Shown piece by piece: positions 40,115-45,961 of a stretch of 45,961 nucleotides of DNA. This DNA is from a virus, in the IMG/VR virus record IMGVR_UViG_3300030061_000136, positions 14,656 through 60,616 of that record; one strand, given 5' to 3'. The position numbers were made by a program, and so were the translations under genes. The notes beneath the pieces are model-generated. The model searched no databases and was not told the origin of the DNA. It saw only the letters and a program-made list of their open reading frames with translations. Numbering within the stretch: the stretch's first letter is position 1; each line of letters starts with the position of its first letter.

Positions 40115-40665
40115 TATGTTCCTATTCTATACGCTCCAAAGTTAGTGCTTTTGTTAGTTGTCAATATTCTAATTACACTGCCTCCACCTTTAAAAATTTT
40201 TCCATACAGCTCAACGTAATCGTCTGTATCCATATCTATTGTAGCAGAAACATCTACACTCATTTGAAGTCCGTTATTACTTCTGAAATCTATTGTCCGT
40301 TCTGCGTAAATACTTCCATTTTTGTAAATAGCAGTAGAGCCTAATTGCATTTGTGATGCGTCAGTTTCAAAACGAGCTGAACCATAAACAAAATACTTTC
40401 CTGCAATTGTGGGTGTAAAACGATAATTTGAACTCGCATCATATTTACTATCTGAATCAAAAACCTCTGTGCCTATGCTAATTTTTGTATAACTATTATC
40501 AGAAATAGTTTGGTCTGAACCAAGGTTTGCCTCAAAAGCAGGATATAAAAAATTACTTTGCACATCACCACTACCCAAGGCAATCGTACCTGCATTGGAT
40601 GAACCTAATGTTAAGGTAGTAGTTCCGCTTCTTGTGTCGATTGTATCTACTAATATCTTTGACAT
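40114..40665 (-). CDS. Small tail-fibre protein, C1q-like head (type B)
   Basis: 183 residues. Stalk SKILVDTIDTRSGTTTLTLG, head LGSDQTISDNSYTKISIGTE, FDSDSKYDASSNYRFTPTIA and GKYFVYGSARF, C-terminal YVELYGKIFKGGG. Very close in layout to the 40666 product. Confidence 0.72.
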   Translation of the reverse strand: MSKILVDTIDTRSGTTTLTLGSSNAGTIALGSGDVQSNFLYPAFEANLGSDQTISDNSYTKISIGTEVFDSDSKYDASSNYRFTPTIAGKYFVYGSARFETDASQMQLGSTAIYKNGSIYAERTIDFRSNNGLQMSVDVSATIDMDTDDYVELYGKIFKGGGSVIRILTTNKSTNFGAYRIGT

Positions 40666-41199
40666 CTATGCTCCTATAATTCTATATCCATAAAAAAATG
40701 ATTCTAAGTTTGATGAACTTCTTATTGTTGGAGAGCTATCACTAGAATCTAAATAAATTTCTACATAATCATTGTCATCCATTTCAATAATACCATGTAA
40801 GTCTAATCCTGCATCTCCGCCATTAGAATCTGGTCTGGTAATTTTAGCTAATCTTTCAGTTCCATTTTTTCTTATCATTAAAAACAATGAAGATGCTGAA
40901 CTCACTGAGACGCATCTTAAAGAACATCCAATCATATACTTGCCTGCCACTGTAGGTGTAAATCTATTGGAAGCATACTTACCATCACTATCAAAAGTTT
41001 CTGTATTAAATGTAATAAGAGTAGCAGTGTCTGCTGATATGCTTTGATTACCATCAGTTTTATGTGCTAAAAATGCGGGAGTATTCACTGCTAATGTTTG
41101 AGAAGCTCCACTAGCTAATGCTACTGTATCACCACTCGCGCCTAAAGTTAAGCTAGTGCCTGATTGTGGTTCTAAATTATCTACGAATACTGTTCCCAT
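40666..41199 (-). CDS. Small tail-fibre protein, C1q-like head (type B)
   Basis: 177 residues. Stalk MGTVFVDNLEPQSGTSLTLG, head DGNQSISADTATLITFNTET, FDSDGKYASNRFTPTVAGKY, C-terminal DNDYVEIYLDSSD. The C1q-like pattern is as in the adjacent gene, with a different set of surface residues. Confidence 0.72.
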   Translation of the reverse strand: MGTVFVDNLEPQSGTSLTLGASGDTVALASGASQTLAVNTPAFLAHKTDGNQSISADTATLITFNTETFDSDGKYASNRFTPTVAGKYMIGCSLRCVSVSSASSLFLMIRKNGTERLAKITRPDSNGGDAGLDLHGIIEMDDNDYVEIYLDSSDSSPTIRSSSNLESFFYGYRIIGA

Positions 41200-41789
41200 T
41201 AGGCTAGGACCTCCATTGCTGTAATTGTTGAAACATATCTAAAACCAGTTGATGCATTATTTTCATCTTCACCTGAACTATTAACACTTAAAGTTTGACC
41301 ACTATTAATTTTAACTTGTACATAATAAGTGGTAGCTGAAGTCGTATTAGGCGAGTCTAAAAAGTTCATGTCTGTATTTTGTGCACGAGCAAATATAGCA
41401 TTTGACATAGGAGCAGTTGCTTGATTTTTTACTCCGTCTGCATCACCAACAGCTATTGCTGTGCTATCACGAAGAAATCTTATACCACCATAAACATTTG
41501 TTGTTGTTCCAAAAGAAAACGAACACATAAGATATATTTTACTGCTTGTAGATGTAGGTGTGATTGAAACATTAAAACCAGATATACTAGTAAAAGAAGT
41601 AGAGGTAAAAGTTGATTTGTCTGTTTTTGTTGTTGAAACTACTTGACCAATTTTTCCAAATCCTGTAGCGGTTCCACTATTCGATATTGTACAGCCTGAT
41701 GGTATACTTAATGTTTTACCACTAGCACCTAATGTTACTGTTGTTCCCGATGATAGGGGTTGAATGCTATTTACTTCAAGTGTGCTCAT
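41199..41789 (-). CDS. Small tail-fibre protein, type A head
   Basis: 196 residues. Stalk MSTLEVNSIQPLSSGTTVTL and GASGKTLSIPSG, linker GFGKIGQV, head FNVSITPTSTSSKIYLMCSF, C-terminal TITAMEVLA. Its stalk is closest to the type B fibres and its head to the 39072 and 39566 products, which illustrates module exchange. Confidence 0.7.
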   Translation of the reverse strand: MSTLEVNSIQPLSSGTTVTLGASGKTLSIPSGCTISNSGTATGFGKIGQVVSTTKTDKSTFTSTSFTSISGFNVSITPTSTSSKIYLMCSFSFGTTTNVYGGIRFLRDSTAIAVGDADGVKNQATAPMSNAIFARAQNTDMNFLDSPNTTSATTYYVQVKINSGQTLSVNSSGEDENNASTGFRYVSTITAMEVLA

Positions 41790-42223
41790 ACTACTGTAAG
41801 ATTACCCTCCACTGTGACAGTTCCTGTGAATGTTACAGGACCTGCTAAGAATGCGTTATCACTTGCAGCTACTGCTACAGTTGATGTTATTGTTTGTAAG
41901 TTTTCATAGACACCATTGAATGATGTCATCATAGGTGCTGTTATTGAATCGTTGCCTGGTGTATTTGTACCAACAACACTATTTAAAAATATAACAAAAC
42001 AAGTATCGGTACCCGCTAAAGCTGTTGTAAAAGTTATTTGACTGCCTGCTACTGTATAGTCAGTTGTAGGTTTTTGGCGCACACCATTACGAAGAACCGC
42101 AATATCTTCTGGCACTGCTACACTAACTGATAGTGCATATGCAGAAGAACCATCGCCTGTTAATGTTTGTACAGATGTACTGCTTGTAAAATCTTTTGTT
42201 ACTGGATTACCTAAATATCCCAT
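41786..42223 (-). CDS. Tail-fibre/adaptor protein (MGYxGNP family)
   Basis: 145 residues. Starts MGYLGNPVTKDF, beta domain (YALSVSVAVPEDIAVLRNGV), ends ENLQTITSTVAVAASDNAFL followed by a repetitive strand region GTVTVEGNLTVV. Paralogue of the 38599 product. ATGA overlap with the next gene. Likely connects fibres to the tail. Confidence 0.7.
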   Translation of the reverse strand: MGYLGNPVTKDFTSSTSVQTLTGDGSSAYALSVSVAVPEDIAVLRNGVRQKPTTDYTVAGSQITFTTALAGTDTCFVIFLNSVVGTNTPGNDSITAPMMTSFNGVYENLQTITSTVAVAASDNAFLAGPVTFTGTVTVEGNLTVV

Positions 42224-42230
42224 GTTACTC

Positions 42231-42587
42231 CTATGTGCTTATGCTATCTATAAAAGATACCCACACGTTTAAACTTGCGTCTGTATCAGACTTAGCTTTT
42301 AATACATCACCACTTTGAAGGACCACTTTCGCGCCCCCATCAATTAACTCTAATGAACCACCTGCTGGTACAGGAGCGTTCTTTACAATATAAGAATCAG
42401 CAGAACCACCACTAGCAGAAGATGTTATATAAACATCAGCTTTGATAGTAGCGTTTGTAATATTAGATAATCTAATTCCTATGATTGCATCGTCAGAGTT
42501 TGAGGTAATAATACTTCTAGCAGTTGTGCCTATATTAACATCACCACTAGAGTCAAATGCTACAGCTCTCTCGAAATCTTGTGCCAT
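42231..42587 (-). CDS. Small beta-rich virion protein
   Basis: 118 residues, beta strands with Thr/Ser/Ala/Val: DVNIGTTARSIITSNSDDAI, IGIRLSNITNATIKADVYI, APVPAGGSLELIDGG. The 'PAG-SLEL..G-K-VL--GD-L' pattern is common in small structural proteins of marine podoviruses. Decoration or tail component by inference. Confidence 0.65.
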   Translation of the reverse strand: MAQDFERAVAFDSSGDVNIGTTARSIITSNSDDAIIGIRLSNITNATIKADVYITSSASGGSADSYIVKNAPVPAGGSLELIDGGAKVVLQSGDVLKAKSDTDASLNVWVSFIDSIST

Positions 42588-42597
42588 CTATTCCTCC

Positions 42598-43092
42598 TTA
42601 CAATGCCACAGCTAAAGCTATAGCGAATCCTTTCGTTGCTGATGCACCAACATCTACACCGTTTACAGTTGTTACTTGTAAATCAGCTAATGCGTTAAAC
42701 ACACCTGAACCATCACAAGAGATAAAAGCATCTCTTGCTGCAGGAACAGTAAATGTTGTGCCACTGCCTACAGTAAAAATCAAACTGTTAGCAGTATTGT
42801 TTTGTACCAAGTAAACGTTTTCACGCGCTGGTATAGTTACGGTACAAGTGCCCCCTGGTGAACCAGTGAAGTTAAGGACAAAATTTCTTCCGTCTTCATC
42901 TGCATAAGATGTAGGGTTACTTGTAAATGTTAGAGTATGTGAAGTTCCTGATAAACTAACAGTTGCAAAACCTGTTATTTTATTTTCTAAACGTTTTAAA
43001 TTGTCATTAGTTTGATCACCCCAGGTTCCATCATTTTCACCTGTGGTCATTAAACGAATGTTTAATCCACCACTACTCCAAGTAGATGCCAT
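42598..43092 (-). CDS. Tail-fibre-like protein (GENDGTWGDQTN family)
   Basis: 164 residues. The N-terminal LNIRLMTTGENDGTWGDQTN block with following NLKRLENKITGFATV is a widely conserved start of marine phage fibre/structural proteins (TGE-AGTWG--TN-NL). Beta-rich body, Val-Gly-Ala C-terminus. Virion fibre or shaft. Confidence 0.75.
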   Translation of the reverse strand: MASTWSSGGLNIRLMTTGENDGTWGDQTNDNLKRLENKITGFATVSLSGTSHTLTFTSNPTSYADEDGRNFVLNFTGSPGGTCTVTIPARENVYLVQNNTANSLIFTVGSGTTFTVPAARDAFISCDGSGVFNALADLQVTTVNGVDVGASATKGFAIALAVAL

Positions 43093-43547
43093 TAACTAAT
43101 CCTTATAATTGCGTTACTTGCGTCTGCTGTTGGAAATTCAACGGTAAATGTACCGTTAGAAACCGAATAATCTGCACCAAAATCTAATACCATTACGGCT
43201 TTATTAGATGCTGATGTATTGTAAATTATGCAACCTCTTGTAGTAAATGTAGCACTTGACCAAGATGTGTTTGCAAAATCACAAACAGCTGTACTACTAT
43301 CTAAGACTGGAGTAACACTTGTTAAAGTATTTCCGCCTGTAGTATAACCACTGCCGTTTGGAAGTTCATCACTGTTTCCTGTAACTACTGAGTAGTTTGT
43401 TGTGCCAGCATTGTATGTACCAGATTGCGCTGCGTTCGCTTTAATAAGAGCTATCTTAAAAGTGTTTCCAGAACTTGCTGTGAAGTTGTGAGTGCCTACT
43501 AAGATTTCCTGTTTAAAGCTATTAGCAATTGCTGATGTAATAGCCAT
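43092..43547 (-). CDS. Conserved phage structural protein
   Basis: 151 residues. MAITSAIANSFKQEILVGTH, then TFKIALIKANA, GYTTGGNTLTSV and a Trp-containing strand WSSATFTTRGCIIYN match a conserved virion protein family (NSFKQE-L-G-H-F ... FKIALY ... GYTAGG). Position with adaptors and fibres suggests a tail component. Confidence 0.75.
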   Translation of the reverse strand: MAITSAIANSFKQEILVGTHNFTASSGNTFKIALIKANAAQSGTYNAGTTNYSVVTGNSDELPNGSGYTTGGNTLTSVTPVLDSSTAVCDFANTSWSSATFTTRGCIIYNTSASNKAVMVLDFGADYSVSNGTFTVEFPTADASNAIIRIS

Positions 43548-43549
43548 GC

Positions 43550-44239
43550 TTATTGTCCTCTCGTCATTGTTTTTAGTTCACCGTTGCGAAACTCATCATT
43601 TCGCATTCTTACTTGTTCCTCATTTGCTAATGATAGAATAGCTTTTGTATAATAGCTAGTCCATAATTCTATCTGTTGTGGTATCTCTTTCATAAAAGCT
43701 ACTGCCTCTATTAGTGATCCATACAGAATAGCATCTGGGGCTCTATCACCAAGATAAGTATTTTGATTACTTGATGATAATCCTGGAACTCTCATAGTAT
43801 ACCCTATTTCTATCGTTGTTGCAAGGGATGGAGTTGGTCCAAATAAGAAATTTGTTTGCCTGTTACTACTGGTGTAAGTAGTACCTGTTTGATTGAGAGC
43901 GTAATATCTGACTGTTCCTGTGGTTGCAGGATTTCTATTAAACTCTTTTATAAATGTTTCATCTTTCTCTAATAAGAAAGCACCATTTTGAATACGTAAA
44001 TATCTGGGAACTACCATGTCTTCAGGCACTGCTTTTGTAGATACGTTTTGTGTAAGACTAAAAGTATTTATTTTTCTGAATGCTGTAAGATCTACTTCCT
44101 TAGCTATTCTAAGTTCTGCTAGCTCAATACATACTTCTATAGGAGCTTTACCAGATCCTGTAGCAGTAGTAAAAGAAGCCGCAGAGTTTTCTGTAAAATC
44201 CTGAATAGCCTGTTTTAATTGATTAAATGTTAAACCCAT
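43550..44239 (-). CDS. Head-tail adaptor / tail protein
   Basis: 229 residues. I use ATG 44239 (MGLTFNQLKQAIQDFTEN); the upstream TTG at 44254 overlaps the preceding gene. FNQLKQAIQDFTEN, then CIELAELRIAKEVDLTAFRK and a C-terminal EAVAFMKEIPQQIELWTSYY helix fit the SU10/podovirus-type adaptor family that links portal and tail. A YTMRVPGLSSSNQ loop lies in between. Confidence 0.7.
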   Translation of the reverse strand: MGLTFNQLKQAIQDFTENSAASFTTATGSGKAPIEVCIELAELRIAKEVDLTAFRKINTFSLTQNVSTKAVPEDMVVPRYLRIQNGAFLLEKDETFIKEFNRNPATTGTVRYYALNQTGTTYTSSNRQTNFLFGPTPSLATTIEIGYTMRVPGLSSSNQNTYLGDRAPDAILYGSLIEAVAFMKEIPQQIELWTSYYTKAILSLANEEQVRMRNDEFRNGELKTMTRGQ

Positions 44240-44241
44240 AA

Positions 44242-45084
44242 TTATGTACCCCAAGCATTCTGACCCCAGGTCTGGATACCCCAGCCTGAACTATCAATGC
44301 TAATTGATATTGTACCATGTGCAGAGGTTAAAGACAACCCTCCTACATCTTCTGTAGGACTAATTCCTACACTACCTATGGCAGTTGAAGTTCCTGGACT
44401 TGTGATTGCTAACTGTGAACTAGATTGGAATGTTAATGATCCAATGCCTGTAGTTAAAGCATGACCAGCTGGAACTTCTGTTAAATTAAAGTTTAGTCCT
44501 GTAGCACCATGTGCTGTAGCAGCAGACTGTCCTGTTAAAGTTAAGTTAGAACTTGCGCTAAATGTTGGACTTGTAAATGCTGAAGCTAATGCTATACCAT
44601 CTGCATCTTCAAGAACACTGATGTTTGGTAATGTAAATGCAGTTTGTAGTAATTGTGAATCTGCTTGTTCTGTTGTATCTACTCCTACAGAACCTACGGC
44701 AGAACTTAATCCTAAACCACTAGCTGTTACACCTGTGGCAATTACTGGAAGAGTAAACGCAGTTGTTAATAAAGTAGTATCTAAAACTTCAGCTACATTT
44801 ATATTAACAGCACCAACTGATGCAACTGTGTTAGGTGTGCCTCTACCAAATAAAGAACCAAGCTTTACTGTAGTAGGAACATTATCTGCATCTGGTCTTG
44901 GGTTGTATAGTGAAGTTGCTTCTGGTCCTAACTTGGGTGGAGTTAGTTGTGGGTGTTTGGGCTCCCAATCTTTTTTGTGAACTCGAAGCCCATTCCACTC
45001 CGTTCGCGCATCTTTGTATCGTATCTTCCTGCCAGAACGATCATCTATCAGATATGCATATTTACCTGAAGCTCTTTTAGCCAT
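44242..45084 (-). CDS. Tail protein with repeated beta units
   Basis: 280 residues. The N-terminus GKYAYLIDDRSGRKIRYKDA and EWNGLRVHKKDWEPKHPQL is a conserved block of marine phage tail proteins. Residues about 75-260 hold four or five loosely repeated units of Val/Thr/Ala-rich strands with a LTTAFTLP-type core. The end WGIQTWGQNAWGT is also characteristic. Likely a fibre base or tail-decoration protein. Confidence 0.7.
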   Translation of the reverse strand: MAKRASGKYAYLIDDRSGRKIRYKDARTEWNGLRVHKKDWEPKHPQLTPPKLGPEATSLYNPRPDADNVPTTVKLGSLFGRGTPNTVASVGAVNINVAEVLDTTLLTTAFTLPVIATGVTASGLGLSSAVGSVGVDTTEQADSQLLQTAFTLPNISVLEDADGIALASAFTSPTFSASSNLTLTGQSAATAHGATGLNFNLTEVPAGHALTTGIGSLTFQSSSQLAITSPGTSTAIGSVGISPTEDVGGLSLTSAHGTISISIDSSGWGIQTWGQNAWGT

Positions 45085-45089
45085 CGTTC

Positions 45090-45803
45090 TTAGTACCCGC
45101 GAATCTTAGGTTGTATATAAAAACTTGCTCTTTCTCTATCCTCTTCTTTTGCGAATTCCCATTCTTCATTGTATATACCTTTTAATTCTGCTCTTCTTGT
45201 TGCATCAACTTTGTCTGGATTTTTATTTGCTAATTCAAAAGCTAACCCACTAATTAATGCAGGTAGGTATCTTCTAGGTATATCTGGATTTTGTGTATAA
45301 GTTTCAGATACATCTTGTGGGTATCTGATTGTCCAACAATGCAATCTATAATAAGTTTGATCTGGAACTGGGAATAAATAAACCTTGTGATTAGCTACAC
45401 CTGAACTATCGTACTGGCTGTTTCTTTCAACAGCAAATTGTACAGGTTTACCGCTAGTTGTTTTGTTTGGATAGTTAAGATATTCTGATAAACTAATTCT
45501 TTCACAATCTGTATCTGTTACAGGTGATGAATTAGTATCTCGCACTGCAGCATCTAATATATCTAAATACTGATTAGCTGCTAGATCTACAGTAGCTGAA
45601 TCTTTAGTAAGAGTTAAAGTAGTTAAGTCTAATGTAAATAGGTTAACGCCTTCATTAACCCATTTAGTTAATAATAAATTTAATGAACGTCTTGCGGTTA
45701 CAAGATCATAACCCGACTTTACTTCAATGCCTACACGCTCGTAAGCTTCTTGAATTATGTCAGATACATCAAGATTAAATGTGTATGTACCAGAGGTAGC
45801 CAT
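45090..45803 (-). CDS. Head-tail adaptor / tail tube protein (T7 gp11-like)
   Basis: 237 residues. IIQEAYERVGIEVKSGYDLV, then RRSLNLLLTKWVNEGVNLFT, a beta region (HKVYLFPVPDQTYYRLHCWT) and RRYLPALISGLAFELANKNP match the conserved tail-tube/adaptor protein of podoviruses (T7 gp11-type role). The start region is AGGGGGTGACATATG. Assembles under the portal. Confidence 0.78.
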   Translation of the reverse strand: MATSGTYTFNLDVSDIIQEAYERVGIEVKSGYDLVTARRSLNLLLTKWVNEGVNLFTLDLTTLTLTKDSATVDLAANQYLDILDAAVRDTNSSPVTDTDCERISLSEYLNYPNKTTSGKPVQFAVERNSQYDSSGVANHKVYLFPVPDQTYYRLHCWTIRYPQDVSETYTQNPDIPRRYLPALISGLAFELANKNPDKVDATRRAELKGIYNEEWEFAKEEDRERASFYIQPKIRGY

Positions 45804-45813
45804 ATGTCACCCC

Positions 45814-45961
45814 CTAGTAATGTTTAATCCATTCGCAAATTAAAGTATACGTCTCACCAGAAGTCGCTGCAGCTGGTACGACCACATCAATATCACCAGT
45901 ATAATTAGTTTCTTTAGGATTAGTAATACCACCTATATCACTGAAATCATAGTTATCAGTT
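45814..45961 (-). CDS. Partial CDS at right edge (C-terminal 48 aa)
   Basis: Open leftward reading frame entering from the right edge and ending at the stop CTA/TAG at 45814-45816, 10 bases before the next start. Visible residues include YDFSDIGGITNPKETNYTGD, DVVVPAAATSG and CEWIKHY. Beta-like and short. Could be the end of a head or neck protein. The start lies outside the window. Confidence 0.6.
   Translation of the reverse strand, partial: TDNYDFSDIGGITNPKETNYTGDIDVVVPAAATSGETYTLICEWIKHY

Larger units (their letters stand above)
2230..42855. repeat. Dispersed octamer GGGGGCAC, 19 exact copies
   Basis: Plus-strand copies start at 2230, 4510, 12813, 16314, 16908, 21781, 27324, 32879 and 38523. 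Minus-strand copies (read GTGCCCCC) start at 11517, 17984, 21028, 24427, 27096, 28909, 30968, 35283, 38963 and 42848. The base before is usually A or G and the base after usually G or C, giving RGGGGGCACS. Five copies have a sixth G. Copies occur between genes and inside genes in different reading frames. Fourteen of 19 point in the direction of local transcription. Three seven-base versions (GGGGCAC at 5117, 5866 and 7681) fall in the largest gap. Confidence 0.9.

Noticed and set aside
42331-42340. GCGCCCCC as a twentieth motif copy
   Set aside because: It has one mismatch in the CAC part (GGGGGCGC), so it was kept out of the exact count.
1-45961. CRISPR array, insertion sequence, integrase or attachment site
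   Set aside because: No regularly spaced direct repeats, transposase, recombinase signatures or terminal inverted repeats were seen on reading both strands.

Overview
This window looks like most of the genome of an A+T-rich, strictly lytic-looking tailed phage with a short-tail (podovirus-type) virion. It most resembles the marine HMO-2011-like group of SAR116/SAR11 podoviruses. That placement is inferred from gene content: a family A DNA polymerase carrying a UDG-like domain, a DUF3987 primase/helicase, class I ribonucleotide reductase, a GTA-type holin beside a T4-type lysozyme, a P22 gp10/T7 gp12-like tail nozzle protein, giant ejection-type virion proteins and an array of small tail-fibre genes. 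No integrase, lysogeny repressor, terminase, portal or capsid gene is present. The head genes presumably lie beyond the right edge, where a leftward CDS is cut.

Layout. About 35-17395 is read rightward. First comes an amidoligase / class II glutamine amidotransferase / unknown operon, then an A+T-rich non-coding stretch and a tRNA-Cys gene. Next is a dense run of tiny overlapping early genes, including a metallopeptidase and a gamma-glutamylcyclotransferase. The replication module follows: Cas4/RecB-like nuclease, RecA-like ATPase, putative ssDNA-binding protein, a DNA polymerase I split into two genes, DUF3987 primase/helicase, NrdA and NrdB. A consensus sigma-70 promoter followed by a terminator then brackets a probable small RNA. 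A terminator at 17412-17433 separates the rightward genes from the leftward half. Leftward genes (17426-45961) are, in order of increasing coordinate: unknown protein, lysozyme, small basic proteins with the holin among them, a 2413-aa virion protein, further ejection-type proteins, tail nozzle, a receptor-binding fibre, a block of about ten small modular fibre proteins with chaperone-like partners, and head-tail adaptors. One rightward gene, an HTH-metallophosphoesterase, sits at 20866-22104 and shares a divergent promoter with the basic-protein/lysis operon.

How it works together. The left arm recycles and makes deoxynucleotides (RNR), copies DNA (two-piece polymerase plus DUF3987) and recombines or processes it (nuclease, RecA-like ATPase). 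The right arm builds the tail and ejection apparatus and lyses the cell. The amidoligase, amidotransferase and gamma-glutamylcyclotransferase set suggests peptide-bond or amide chemistry on a cell-surface or small-molecule target.

The strongest unexplained signal is the octamer GGGGGCAC. It occurs 19 times across both strands, in all coding contexts and between genes, in a genome where I estimate about 0.2 occurrences by chance. The other notable oddities are the polymerase split inside its proofreading domain, the promoter-terminator-bounded RNA, and two leftward promoters placed so that transcription would begin at the start codon.
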